Notes: a model not told the origin generated them from the letters alone. A DNA stretch of 64,000 bases from B46-G9 sp964548365 (GCA_964548365.1 CAZJRD010000009.1:12857-76856); one strand, 5' to 3'; shown: positions 24,272 through 32,690, counted from the stretch's first letter. Numbers and translations: made by a program.

Positions 24272-25071
24272 AAATAGATGACGATCTTCCCCTCTCTGCC
24301 CTTCCTCTTCACTGAAACCTTTGTACCCAGGGATCTCTTCAGATCATTTTCCATGGCCTCAAGAAAGGAATCAACATCCCGCTTCCTGACGTCACCCTTT
24401 CTCTTTCCATACCGATGTTTGACGACATTTTCCAGCTGTCGGACAGACAAGCCGTCTTTGAGAATCCTCCTTCTGAGGGCCTGCTGATCTCCAGTGTTTT
24501 TTATGCCTGCCAGCACCCGCGCATGGCCCATGGTAATGTGTCCATCAATAAGATCCTGCTGGATCTGCAGTGGGAGTTTCAGCAGGCGCAGCAGATTTGC
24601 CACCGTGGATCGCTCTTTCCCAAGCCTCTTGGCCAGTACCTCCTGGGTGACCCTCATATCTTCGATCAGTTTCCTGTACGCGACGGCCTCCTCAATGGGG
24701 TTCAGATCCTTCCGGTGGATGTTCTCGATGAGGGCCAGCTCGAGAGACTCCACTGGGGTGACATCCCGGACCACTACGGGGACCCGCTCCAGACCCGCGA
24801 TCTGGGCCGCGCGCCACCTTCTTTCTCCTGCAATGAGCTGATACCCGCTCCCCGCACGGTTCACCAGCAGCGGCGTTAAGATTCCTTTTTCTTTCATGGA
24901 ATCCGCCATCTCCCTGAGCTCATCAGCCCGAAAACTCTGCCTGGGCTGGTATGGATTCGGTTCAATGGCTTCAATGGGACACTGGAAAAAACGGCCATCC
25001 TCTTCGTCAAGGGTCGTACCATCAGGGATGAGTGCTGACAGCCCCTTTCCCAAGGCCTTTCTTTTTCCCAT
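24226..25071 (-). CDS. parB: Chromosome partitioning protein ParB
   Basis: 281 residues. Motifs include GKGLSALIPD at the N-terminus, IEPNPYQPRQSF, the CTP-binding GERRWRAAQIAG (box II) with LALIENIHRKDLNPIEEAVAY, and the helix-turn-helix TQEVLAKRLGKERSTVANLLRLL, then HITMGHARVL. ParB loads at parS as a CTP-switched clamp and spreads along DNA. Two perfect parS sites lie within 2 kb (25927-25942 and 26915-26930). The ATG at 25071 follows the parA stop by one base with GAGGAG upstream inside parA. It ends overlapping plsY. Confidence 0.95.
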   Translation of the reverse strand: MGKRKALGKGLSALIPDGTTLDEEDGRFFQCPIEAIEPNPYQPRQSFRADELREMADSMKEKGILTPLLVNRAGSGYQLIAGERRWRAAQIAGLERVPVVVRDVTPVESLELALIENIHRKDLNPIEEAVAYRKLIEDMRVTQEVLAKRLGKERSTVANLLRLLKLPLQIQQDLIDGHITMGHARVLAGIKNTGDQQALRRRILKDGLSVRQLENVVKHRYGKRKGDVRKRDVDSFLEAMENDLKRSLGTKVSVKRKGREGKIVIYFYSDDELERLMERLG

Positions 25072-25072
25072 A

Positions 25073-25840
25073 CTATATGACTCCTCTTTCAATAAATTCT
25101 TTTGCTAGAGCCAGATAGCTCTGCGCGCCTGTTGATCGAATATCGTACAACAATATAGGTTTTCCGTGGCTGGGGGCCTCGCTCAGTCGCACATTCCGCG
25201 GGATCATGGTCTCGAAGACCTTCCTTTTAAAATGGGTTCTTACTTCTTCAGCGACTTGTTGGGAAAGATTATTTCTCCGATCGTACATGGTGAGCAATAT
25301 CCCGGCAAGGCTCAGTGCAGGATTGAGGCTCTTCTTTACCGCCTTCACCGTTTTCAGGAGCTGAGAGAGACCTTCAAGGGCATAGTATTCACATTGCAGG
25401 GGTACCAGGATTGCATCCGCCGCTACCAGGGCATTCACCGTGAGGAAACCGAGGGAAGGAGGACAATCGAGCAAAACACAATCATAATTACTCCGCAGAG
25501 AATCAATCTGCCGGCGGAGGAGAAACTCCCTGTCATCGACCTCGCCCATCTCCACCTCCGCACCAACCAGGCTAGCCGAAGCACCAATCACGGTGAGACC
25601 CGGCAAAACCGTTTCCAGCAGGACTTCCTGTTCAGACGCCGATTCAAGAAGGAGCTCATAAAGGCCCTTCGTCAGGGTGTTCCGGTCTATACCGACACCG
25701 GTGGTAGCATTTCCCTGGGGATCGCAGTCAACGAGGAGCGCCCTTTTTTCCGCCGCGGCAAGGGAAGCGGCGAGATTGACGGCGGTGGTTGTCTTCCCCA
25801 CCCCGCCCTTCTGGTTTGCGACAACAATGACAGAACCCAT
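25073..25840 (-). CDS. parA: Chromosome partitioning ATPase ParA (Soj)
   Basis: 255 residues with the deviant Walker A motif KGGVGKTTT (Lys at both ends), DCDPQGNATTG, LLDCPPSLGFLTVNAL and the DNA-binding C-terminal half. It forms ATP-dependent gradients on the nucleoid that move ParB-parS complexes. The ATG at 25840 has a GAGGA site and gives the normal Soj length; an in-frame ATG at 25912 without a ribosome site is less likely. A parS site lies 87 bases upstream of the chosen start, which fits ParB autoregulation. Confidence 0.95.
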   Translation of the reverse strand: MGSVIVVANQKGGVGKTTTAVNLAASLAAAEKRALLVDCDPQGNATTGVGIDRNTLTKGLYELLLESASEQEVLLETVLPGLTVIGASASLVGAEVEMGEVDDREFLLRRQIDSLRSNYDCVLLDCPPSLGFLTVNALVAADAILVPLQCEYYALEGLSQLLKTVKAVKKSLNPALSLAGILLTMYDRRNNLSQQVAEEVRTHFKRKVFETMIPRNVRLSEAPSHGKPILLYDIRSTGAQSYLALAKEFIERGVI

Positions 25841-25926
25841 ATTCCTCGGGGAATCCGGTTGGATTGGCTGAAACAGTGATTGCCTCAGCTTGTTAGCACA
25901 ATCCATTTTCATTGAAAAGACAAAAA

Positions 25927-25942
25927 TGTTTCACGTGAAACA
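25927..25942. promoter_or_regulatory. parS site 1
   Basis: TGTTTCACGTGAAACA, a perfect 16-bp palindrome matching the bacterial parS consensus recognised by ParB. It lies between parA and the repeats, 87 bases before the parA start. Confidence 0.95.
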
Positions 25943-25989
25943 TTCCCATCCCATCATCGTGCCCCCTGAAAGCGCCGCTTGGTCCTTTG

Positions 25990-26320
25990 AACTCGAGGGA
26001 GGGCCAGCGAGCTCAATACATGAATAACGAATTTCGAACAGAAGAAATTTTGGGGAAAGAATATCTTATCGACGCCACAATTACGGCAGAGAAGGGGCAC
26101 GGGGATCTTTTTTCGAGCACGAAACCTTTTCTTTGCTGGGAGACTGCGCCCCTTCGGCGACTGGGCGCGCCGGCGATATTGCATGGTCTTGACCACTCGA
26201 TTCGGAGGTTCCACTCAATTAACACGGCTTTCCCGGACGTTTTGCTCAGCAACTATTCTCGCCGCAGGCGTGAAGCCCCATCATGCTCGCAAAAAGATTG
26301 CTGTCGCCCTTCACCACGCC
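25990..26320. repeat. Compound inverted-repeat element, copy C (partial)
   Basis: Starts with the family head GAGGGAGGGCCAGC, lacks the middle part seen in copies A and B, and keeps the tail. The tail has inverted arms: GATCTTTTTTCGAGCACGA near 26104-26122 and TCATGCTCGCAAAAAGATTG at 26281-26300, ending CCCTTCACCAC. Confidence 0.7.
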
Positions 26321-26339
26321 GATTTAAGGCTCCACCTCA

Positions 26340-26875
26340 GATTAAGGGAGCGGGAGTGCCAGCGCGCTCCTTTCCGGCGGGAATATACTGCCCAAGAGGT
26401 TGTGGAACGGCGCCAATATTCTGCAAAGGCGCCTGAGGAATGCCAATAAGGACTGTCAATCTTCACGGATGCCGTCCGATGCGCCTGCCTGGAACGTAAG
26501 CATGTTGAAAGCAGTTTTTAAGGCATTCCGTCGTTATCAATATTACCCTTTCAGAAACGATCCCCCTGGCCCTCCCTTGTGCAAATTCTATAGCTCATCG
26601 CGTAAAAGAGCGCTGTTTGTGCAGGGACTCCAGGGTTTGCGGCGGAAAAGGGGCACGGGGATCTTTTTTCGAGCACGATATCTTTTCTTTGCTCGGTCTT
26701 TGTGATTCGCCGCAGCAGGGGCGTGCCGGCGAAACTGCAGGAACCTTTCCATGTCACCCGCTCCTATCGGTGACTGACACGGCTCCCGGATGCCTTCCTC
26801 AGCAACTCTTTCCACCGCCAGCGTGAAGCTCCCGTCGTGTTCGCAAAAAGATTGCTGTGACCCTTCACCACTTTT
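26340..26875. repeat. Compound inverted-repeat element, copy B
   Basis: Head arm near 26343-26372 and its inverted partner at 26552-26578 (CAGAAACGATCCCCCTGGCC...) correspond to the two arms of copy A. The tail from about 26640 to 26871 matches the tail of copy C along about 230 bases, again with inverted arms around ATCTTTTTTCGAGCACGA and TCGCAAAAAGATTGCTG. Confidence 0.75.
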
Positions 26876-26897
26876 GTTCAACGCCCCACCAGAGGAG

Positions 26898-26947
26898 CAG
26901 AAAGAACTTTGAAATGTTTCACGTGAAACATTTCAAAGTTCTTTCTG
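26898..26947. promoter_or_regulatory. parS site 2 inside a 50-bp perfect palindrome
   Basis: The core TGTTTCACGTGAAACA is at 26915-26930. On both sides the symmetry continues without a mismatch to 26898 and 26947: left arm CAGAAAGAACTTTGAAA, right arm its exact complement. ParB needs only the 16-bp core, so the extended symmetry needs another explanation. Confidence 0.93.
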
Positions 26948-27172
26948 TAATGGACGCCTTTTTACTCCCCTAAAAGTGTTTATCTAATTGATATAATTAG
27001 TAAATTATTCCTTCCATAAATAGCTTAGAACCTATTTCAGAGTCTTTACATCGGACGTCTGATGTGCCATACTCAACCGTCCTGTAGGATAGAGCTTGAC
27101 CGCCTGAAAAGGCTGGATTGGTCAAAGAGATTTTCTCCCATTCATCGATGGGAATACAATTGGAGGCAACGC

Positions 27173-28183
27173 ATGCATTCAGAACAGATCGCGCTTGATC
27201 ACGGGAGTGGAGGTGAAGCCTCTGCCGAGTTGGTTGAAAAGGTCTTTCTCCCTATCCTGGACAACCCTTACCTCCGGGAATTGGATGACAGCGCCGTTGT
27301 CTCGCTGAACGGGGGCAGGGTGGCGATGACCACGGACAGCTATGTGGTAGATCCCATTTTTTTCCCCGGCGGCAACATAGGAAGCCTTGCCGTTCATGGA
27401 ACCGTCAATGACCTTTCTATGCAGGGCGCCCAGCCTCTCTATCTGACCCTGGGCCTTATCCTCGAGGAGGGCCTGCCCTTTCAGGATCTCCGAAGAATCA
27501 TGGAAGGGGTTGCCCAGGCAAGCAAAGAAAGCTCCATCAAGATCGTGGCGGGAGACACGAAGGTGGTTTCAAGGGGCCATGCTGACAAGGTATTTATCAA
27601 CACCGCAGGGGTGGGCCTCATCCCGGACACCATTAATGTGAGCGCCCGGAACGCCCGGCCGGGCGACGTGGTGCTCATCAACGGAAACATCGCCGACCAC
27701 GGTATCGCCATACTCACCCAGCGCGAAGGACTACGGTTTCAGTCCTCCCTCAGGAGCGATTCCGCACCCCTCAACGGCCTGGTCTCCGCCATTTTCGCTG
27801 TATGCCCTGAAGTGCACGTGCTGCGGGACCCCACGCGCGGAGGAGTGGCTACGGCCCTAAATGAGATAGCAAGCCGGTCCAACGTTGCTATTCAGCTCTA
27901 CGAGGAAACAATACCAATATCAGCGCCGGTGCGGTCTGCCTGTGAAATGCTTGGGCTTGATCCCCTCTATGTGGCTAATGAGGGGAAGTGCCTCGCCATA
28001 CTCCCCAGGGATCAGGCAGAGGCAGTGCTCAAAGCCATGAAGCCTCATCAATACGGTGCCTCTGCGGCTGTGATCGGAGAAGTCCTGGAGAGTCCACAAG
28101 GGAAAGTGTTTCTCAAAACGCAGGTTGGCGGAACGCGGATCCTTTCCACGTTGACCGGTGCACAACTACCCAGGATCTGTTGA
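27173..28183 (+). CDS. hypE: Hydrogenase maturation protein HypE
   Basis: 336 residues of the PurM-like ATP-binding family: DHGSGGEASAELVEKVFLP, AMTTDSYVVDPIFFPGGNIG, VHGTVNDLSMQGAQP, IVAGDTKVV and DPTRGGVATALNEIA. It ends in PRIC, the C-terminal cysteine that HypF carbamoylates and HypE dehydrates to a thiocyanate, the CN ligand source of [NiFe]-hydrogenase. GGAGG lies six bases before the ATG at 27173. No other hyp gene is beside it, so the hydrogenase genes are elsewhere. Its last 18 bases overlap ddl on the other strand. Confidence 0.95.
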   Translation: MHSEQIALDHGSGGEASAELVEKVFLPILDNPYLRELDDSAVVSLNGGRVAMTTDSYVVDPIFFPGGNIGSLAVHGTVNDLSMQGAQPLYLTLGLILEEGLPFQDLRRIMEGVAQASKESSIKIVAGDTKVVSRGHADKVFINTAGVGLIPDTINVSARNARPGDVVLINGNIADHGIAILTQREGLRFQSSLRSDSAPLNGLVSAIFAVCPEVHVLRDPTRGGVATALNEIASRSNVAIQLYEETIPISAPVRSACEMLGLDPLYVANEGKCLAILPRDQAEAVLKAMKPHQYGASAAVIGEVLESPQGKVFLKTQVGGTRILSTLTGAQLPRIC

Positions 28184-29107
28184 AGAAAGCGAGAGTTCAA
28201 TCAACCGGTCCAGCAACGCTGGCATGGGAAGACCCGCAGCCCTTGCCGCCCGGGGAAAGAGGCTGTTTTCGGTCATACCCGGAATCGTATTCGTTTCAAG
28301 CATAAAGATGTCTTCGCCGCTGACAATCATATCGGTCCTGCTCCACGCCTTGCACTGCAGCGCATGGTGCGCTATCTTGGCGCAGTCCCTGAGCCCATCA
28401 GCAATCGGCTCACCGAGGTCCGCGGGACATATCTCGTTCGTCGCACCCGAGGTATATTTTGCCTCATAGTCAAAAAAATTATATGCAGCAGTGGGAACAA
28501 TTTCTATGAGGGGCAGTGTCTCAAGTTCCCGGTTCCCGGTTACACAGCAGGTTATCTCCCGGCCCCCTATGTATTCTTCCAGCATGATCTCATTGTCGTA
28601 AAGGAATGCTTCCTTCACCCCTTCGATGAGAGATTCTTCCGAATCACAAATGGAGATTCCCAGGCTGGACCCCTCAGCAATTGGTTTCACGACCACCTTC
28701 CCGCCAAAACTCTCCAGGTATGCACGCCCCTGTATCTCTTCTCCTCGCCTCCGGACGTAATACCTGGGCACCTTCAATCCAACAGCCTGGTAGAGATGCT
28801 TGCTTATTTTCTTACTTAGGGCCATGGAACTGGAGAGCACCCCTGAACCCACATAAGGAATTCCGAGGAGATCGAGAAAGCCCTGTATGCGCCCATCTTC
28901 TCCCATTTTTCCATGAAGCAGGATAAAGACAAGGTCAATGGTTTCCCTTTTCTCCAGCAGTGTTCCCAGGTGCTCTTTGGGATCATACAGTTCTACTTCA
29001 TACCTTTCCTTGTCCAGGGCATCGTACACCGTTCTTCCGCTCCCAAGCGACACCTCTCTCTCCCCGGACCAACCCCCAGCCAAGACCACGATCTTCTTTT
29101 TTTCCAT
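28166..29107 (-). CDS. ddl: D-alanine--D-alanine ligase
   Basis: 313 residues of the ATP-grasp family. Motifs: VVLAGGWSGEREVSLGSG, FILLHGKMGEDGRIQGFLDLLGIPYVGSG, VVVKPIAEGSSLGI and the metal-binding C-terminus MLETNTIPGMTENSLFP. It joins two D-alanines for peptidoglycan precursors in the cytoplasm. The ATG at 29107 sits after a purine-rich GGGAGCAGGGGG sequence and gives the standard length; the frame extends 165 bases further upstream without family similarity. It stands alone rather than in a mur cluster. Confidence 0.93.
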   Translation of the reverse strand: MEKKKIVVLAGGWSGEREVSLGSGRTVYDALDKERYEVELYDPKEHLGTLLEKRETIDLVFILLHGKMGEDGRIQGFLDLLGIPYVGSGVLSSSMALSKKISKHLYQAVGLKVPRYYVRRRGEEIQGRAYLESFGGKVVVKPIAEGSSLGISICDSEESLIEGVKEAFLYDNEIMLEEYIGGREITCCVTGNRELETLPLIEIVPTAAYNFFDYEAKYTSGATNEICPADLGEPIADGLRDCAKIAHHALQCKAWSRTDMIVSGEDIFMLETNTIPGMTENSLFPRAARAAGLPMPALLDRLIELSLSSTDPG

Positions 29108-29645
29108 GCCCCCTGCTCCCATAAAAAAAATTCTTTTTCCTTCCCTCAGAAAAAATCTCCCGGCAAATTTTTCCACCCGTACCACTCCAAAGAATTGTCT
29201 TTTGATTCGGAAGGGTTCCGGCGTAATGCAAATTCTTTGCCTGATTTCCTGCAGGTCACAAATTCTCCTCATAGACCAGAAAAACCGAAAGGATAATTTT
29301 GAATTTTGCCAAAATTAGTCGTTTTTAAAAGAAAACAGGAGATTCAAAAAGTGAAATTCTTTTTGCACAAAAAACGTTCTCCATGCAACATATTGATTTC
29401 ACGTATAATTTTATGTGCCTGATTTATCTTTTCCAAACAACCAGTTACGCAAAAGCCCAAAATTTAACTTGTGATATACGTATGTTACCATCTGTCAAAA
29501 AGGGGAGTCAACCTAAATTGCGGCTCAACACAGTACCTTTTGACAGCGCGCCCGGATTTCAGTAAAACCCCTCTGTCGGTATCGTAAACCCATCACAACG
29601 CACCAATCACCAGAAAGCTCAAAAGTTCAAGGGAGTCTTAATTCT
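29108..29645. other. AT-rich divergent spacer ddl-dnaA
   Basis: About 540 bases, clearly more AT-rich than its surroundings from 29280 to 29500. It contains the small palindrome AATTTTGCCAAAATT near 29302-29316 and the hairpin CAAAAAG/CTTTTTG near 29346. I did not find a DnaA box matching TTATNCACA on either strand. The first 165 bases are an open extension of the ddl frame. Confidence 0.5.
29540..29568 (+). promoter_or_regulatory. Candidate sigma-70-like promoter for dnaA
   Basis: TTGACA at 29540-29545, a 17-base spacer and TAAAAC at 29563-29568, about 80 bases before the dnaA start. The -35 is perfect and the -10 matches four of six consensus positions. Confidence 0.5.
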
Positions 29646-30995
29646 ATGGAAGCTATTTGGGAAGACGTGAAGGAACAAATAAAGTCGGAATTATCCCAAT
29701 CAAGCTTCTCTCTCTGGATCAAGCCGCTGACCTTTTCAAAGCAAAAAGACGGCACCATTGTGCTCGCATGCCCGAACAAGTTTTCAAAAAAGTGGATTAC
29801 TGAAAATTATACTGACCTGATCCAGGCAAAACTCCGTTCCGCGGTTGGAACGGATTGTGCGGTCGGATTTAAGGTTGCGCCATTGAAACGGAGGGTTCTG
29901 CCGCCCCCCCTCGTAGCGAACGCAGGTCAACTCATGCTCCTGGACGTGCCGGGGAAAAAGAATAACGGCCATAGGAAGCTGAACACAAAGTATACGTTCG
30001 ATCGCTTTGTAGTTGGTGGCTCCAATGAATTCGCCTACTCAGCGTCTAAAGCTTTGGCTGAGGGAGGTGCATGGAATTACCATTCCCTTCTTATGCTCGC
30101 CAACACGGGCCTGGGAAAAAGCCACCTTTCCCAAGCCGTAGGTAATGCTATTTTGAACCAGAAACCGTCCAGCCGGATTTACTACATCACCGCAGAAGAT
30201 TTCACCAACGAGATGGTCTACTCACTGAAACAAGGCCGCATTGACGCATTCAAGAATAAATACCGGCACTCCTGTGACGTGCTTCTCCTCGAAGAGATCC
30301 ATTTCCTCAGCGGGAAGGAAAAAACCCAGCTCGAACTTGGATACACCCTTGATGTCCTGGCCAATGAAAACAAAAAGATTATTTTTACAAGTTCGCTGGC
30401 GCCGAAGGATATTCCCCGTATGTCCAGAGAATTGACTTCTCGACTTACTTCAGGACTCATCACCTCTATCGGCGAACCGGACTATGAAACACGCGTAAAA
30501 ATCCTCACCAGGAAAGCCCTGGAGCTGCGGCTGGTCCTTTCAGACGAGATCCTTTCCCTTTTGGCTCGCAATCTCAATTATGATGTACGCCAGATGGAAA
30601 GCGCTCTCAAGTGCCTCAAGGCAAAGAGTGAACTCCTGAAGGCCAGAATCACTCCTGACCTTGCAAAGGAAGTGCTTAGGTGCCTCGTCTCTCCTGATCG
30701 GACCATCGGACTGAAAGATATAGGAAAACTTGTCTGCAAATATTATGGAATCGATCCTGAAATGCTGCGATCCAATTCAAGAAAAAAGACCCATGCCTAT
30801 CCCCGCAACGTGTACCTCTATCTCTGCCGGCAGTATACTGATGCAACCCTTGAAAATATCGCGACCTCTGTCAAAAGAAGCCATTCAACTGCGCTTTACG
30901 CATCTGAGGTCATTGATCGCAAAATAAAAACAGACGCCCAGGTCAGGAACCAGATCATGTTTCTCAACCAGAAACTCGACGAGATGAAGAAATGA
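29646..30995 (+). CDS. dnaA: Divergent DnaA-type replication initiator
   Basis: 449 residues with DnaA architecture: domain I (MEAIWEDVKEQIKSELSQSSFSLWI), AAA+ domain starting KYTFDRFVVGGSNEFAYSASKA, and domain IV with a SHSTA helix-turn-helix. Several normally fixed residues differ. The P-loop reads LANTGLGKSH (K158) rather than GGTGLGKTH, Walker B reads LLLEEIHFL with Glu216-Glu217 where DnaA has Asp-Asp, the SRF of the arginine-finger region is SRLTSG, and the DNA-binding GRDHSTV is KRSHSTA. So it may be a paralogue rather than the main initiator. It has no dnaN or recF neighbour, but parABS is 4 kb away. GGGAG lies upstream of the ATG; the stop overlaps the next gene (ATGA). Confidence 0.85.
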   Translation: MEAIWEDVKEQIKSELSQSSFSLWIKPLTFSKQKDGTIVLACPNKFSKKWITENYTDLIQAKLRSAVGTDCAVGFKVAPLKRRVLPPPLVANAGQLMLLDVPGKKNNGHRKLNTKYTFDRFVVGGSNEFAYSASKALAEGGAWNYHSLLMLANTGLGKSHLSQAVGNAILNQKPSSRIYYITAEDFTNEMVYSLKQGRIDAFKNKYRHSCDVLLLEEIHFLSGKEKTQLELGYTLDVLANENKKIIFTSSLAPKDIPRMSRELTSRLTSGLITSIGEPDYETRVKILTRKALELRLVLSDEILSLLARNLNYDVRQMESALKCLKAKSELLKARITPDLAKEVLRCLVSPDRTIGLKDIGKLVCKYYGIDPEMLRSNSRKKTHAYPRNVYLYLCRQYTDATLENIATSVKRSHSTALYASEVIDRKIKTDAQVRNQIMFLNQKLDEMKK

Positions 30996-31249
30996 GCCCC
31001 CAGCAAGAATCGTCATTCAAAAAAATATTCCTATGGTCCCTTATGGGTGCCTGTTTTCTCCTGGCAGGGTACCTCTCACTTGTTTCCGCCCTTTCCATCC
31101 TTATCGGGCTAAGATCGGCTCCCCAGCCGGGTTTCTGGGTACCTATCCTCGCGGGAACCGCCTGCCTCATTCCCGTTCTCTGGGCGCTCATCAAGGTTAC
31201 GAAGCTGCTCCTCGCCCAGATGGCCGAAGAAGGTATCGTTAGCCTCTAG
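30992..31249 (+). CDS. Small two-helix membrane protein, unknown function
   Basis: 85 residues with two predicted transmembrane helices (FLWSLMGACFLLAGYLSLVSALSIL and FWVPILAGTACLIPVLWALI) and short charged ends. No family recognised. Its ATG overlaps the dnaA stop as ATGA, which argues for a real, translationally coupled gene. It ends with a four-base overlap of the convergent small gene on the other strand. Confidence 0.6.
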   Translation: MSPQQESSFKKIFLWSLMGACFLLAGYLSLVSALSILIGLRSAPQPGFWVPILAGTACLIPVLWALIKVTKLLLAQMAEEGIVSL

Positions 31250-31428
31250 CCCGGGTTCTGACCATAAAAGGATCGAAGAAAGGTCTCGTCTTTCGGTGAA
31301 AGATTGAATTTCGCCGCTCCTTCTTCGATCAGCCGGGAAAGAGAGGCCTGATCATCTTCCTTTCGCTTCTCAGAAATCCATTTGACGGCCTGCCTCACTT
31401 TCTCCCCCTTTGGTTGAATGGTGGCCAT
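31246..31428 (-). CDS. Small conserved-looking protein, unknown function
   Basis: 60 residues: MATIQPKGEKVRQAVKWISEKR, then a helical SLSRLIEEGAAKFNLSPKDETFL part. An AGGAGG site lies seven bases before the ATG, which supports expression. I do not recognise a named domain; length and charge would suit a small regulator or adaptor, but nothing shows this directly. It ends four bases inside the convergent membrane protein gene. Confidence 0.65.
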   Translation of the reverse strand: MATIQPKGEKVRQAVKWISEKRKEDDQASLSRLIEEGAAKFNLSPKDETFLRSFYGQNPG

Positions 31429-31455
31429 TTAAATACCCTCCTTTGCCAAAATCAT

Positions 31456-31636
31456 TAGCCCGCTTTTCTCACGAGCCTTCGTAGCGAGACGGTGGAGAGG
31501 CCCGTGGATACAAGACGCGCGAAGAAAAATGGATGAAGGCGTACTTGCAGTACGTCAAAGTCATTTTTCAAGCGCAACGCAGGAGCCATGGGGCTATCCG
31601 CCGTCACAGTAGATTGCCCGTGAGAAATGCGGGTTA
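31456..31636. repeat. 181-bp full-length imperfect palindrome (MITE-like, family 3)
   Basis: Ends TAGCCCGCTTTTCTCACG and CGTGAGAAATGCGGGTTA are inverted copies with few mismatches, and the match continues inward along almost the whole element to a centre near 31546, where GTACT and AGTAC flank TTGC. It could fold as one long hairpin. It has no coding frame and lies upstream of two divergent/convergent genes, between 31428 and 31641. Confidence 0.8.
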
Positions 31637-31640
31637 GCAG

Positions 31641-32630
31641 TTAAGCCTTCTTGACCAAGCTTCCGCGAACACTTTCCCAATTCAAACAATCGGGTGGCCT
31701 ATCGCCCCTGAGGCCGGTTAGGAGGTTCTCGGCCGCCTTTAATGCCATTTTGGTCCTGGTCTCAACAGTCGCGCTCCCAATATGGGGAAGCAGGACAACG
31801 TTGTCGAGCTCTTTGAGCCCCGGGATAAGGTCCGGCTCCTTTTCATAAACGTCCAACCCGGCTCCTGCTATCGTTCCCTTTTCCAATGCCGCAAGCAGGG
31901 CCTTCTCATCCACCACCGGGCCCCGCGAGGTATTGATCAAATAGGCAGTCTTTCGCATCATCGCCAATTCTTTTTTTCCCACGAGATGGTGTGTATCAGG
32001 TGTCAGTGGAACATGCAAGCTCACAAAATCCACCCGGGAAAGCAGGATGTCCATGTCACAATAGGCAATCTCCATCTCCTTTTCCTGTTCGGGACCCATC
32101 CTCGTGCGGCTGTGATAAAGGATCTCCATGTTAAATCCTTTTGCCCGTCTGGCAACGGCCTTCCCGATTCTCCCGAGCCCGACAATCCCCAGCGCCTTCC
32201 CTGAAACCTCATGGCCCAGGAAATACATTGGAGCCCAGAACCTGAATTTCCCTTCCCTCGTCATGTGATCTCCTTCCACCAAGCGGCGAGCAACCGCCAG
32301 GATCAGGGCAAAGGCAAGGTCTGCGGTGGCGTCCGTAAGGACACCAGGGGTATTTGAAACGGGAATTTTTTTCCTGGATGCCACTTTCACATCTATGTTG
32401 TCATAGCCCACGGCCATATTCGCGATGGCCTTCAGTCGAGGAGCCTGCCGCAATAAATCTTCATTAATCCGATCTGTGATCATGCAGAGAAGCCCTTCTT
32501 TGTCTCTCACCATTTCCATGAACCTGCTCCTTTCCATGGGCCGGTCCTCTGCATGAAATTCCACAGTGTGCTCCTGCCCCAGTAACGACAACACCTCTTC
32601 CGGAACATTTCCCGTAACGAGTACGTTCAT
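31641..32630 (-). CDS. D-2-hydroxyacid dehydrogenase (glyoxylate/hydroxypyruvate reductase-like)
   Basis: 329 residues of the NAD(P)-dependent D-isomer 2-hydroxyacid dehydrogenase family. The Rossmann motif GIVGLGRIGKAVARRAKGF, the catalytic arginine segment INTSRGPVVDEKAL, the glutamate segment GAGLDVYEKEP and the catalytic His in LLPHIGSATVETR are all present. It resembles GyaR-type glyoxylate or hydroxypyruvate reductases, acting in the cytoplasm. AAAGGAGG precedes the ATG at 32630, which decides the start over an upstream in-frame codon. It appears to be a single-gene unit. Confidence 0.88.
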   Translation of the reverse strand: MNVLVTGNVPEEVLSLLGQEHTVEFHAEDRPMERSRFMEMVRDKEGLLCMITDRINEDLLRQAPRLKAIANMAVGYDNIDVKVASRKKIPVSNTPGVLTDATADLAFALILAVARRLVEGDHMTREGKFRFWAPMYFLGHEVSGKALGIVGLGRIGKAVARRAKGFNMEILYHSRTRMGPEQEKEMEIAYCDMDILLSRVDFVSLHVPLTPDTHHLVGKKELAMMRKTAYLINTSRGPVVDEKALLAALEKGTIAGAGLDVYEKEPDLIPGLKELDNVVLLPHIGSATVETRTKMALKAAENLLTGLRGDRPPDCLNWESVRGSLVKKA

Positions 32631-32653
32631 ACTGACCTCCTTTCCATTCACAA

Positions 32654-32690
32654 CCTACCAGTTCGTGCCCATTCATAAACCATTTTCCCT
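32654..32690. repeat. Solo arm related to the 35.65-kb inverted repeat
   Basis: GTTCGTGCCCATTCATAAAC at 32661-32680 closely resembles the left arm context of the 35654-35737 element (GTTCGTGCCTATCCATAAAT). No partner arm was found close by. Confidence 0.4.

Larger units (their letters stand above)
25841..27172. other. Gene-free 1.3-kb parA-hypE spacer: two parS sites and repeats
   Basis: No gene is supported between divergent parA and hypE. The stretch contains a parS site at each side and two degenerate copies of a compound inverted-repeat family between them. From 26960 to 27060 it is AT-rich, including a near-palindrome CTAATTGATATAATTAG. Small frames here on the minus strand share the peptide VLEKRSPCPFSA because of the DNA repeat, not because they are genes. 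Confidence 0.7.

Noticed and set aside
26183..26449. Small open frame whose C-terminus resembles one at 10.6 kb
   Set aside because: The similarity (PF.R.YTA..V.ERR.YSA) comes from the DNA repeat; most differences change the amino acid and there is no start signal.
26960..29645. Chromosomal replication origin with DnaA boxes
   Set aside because: parS sites and a dnaA-like gene are near and there are AT-rich stretches, but no TTATNCACA-type box was seen on either strand and dnaN/gyrB/gidA neighbours are missing.
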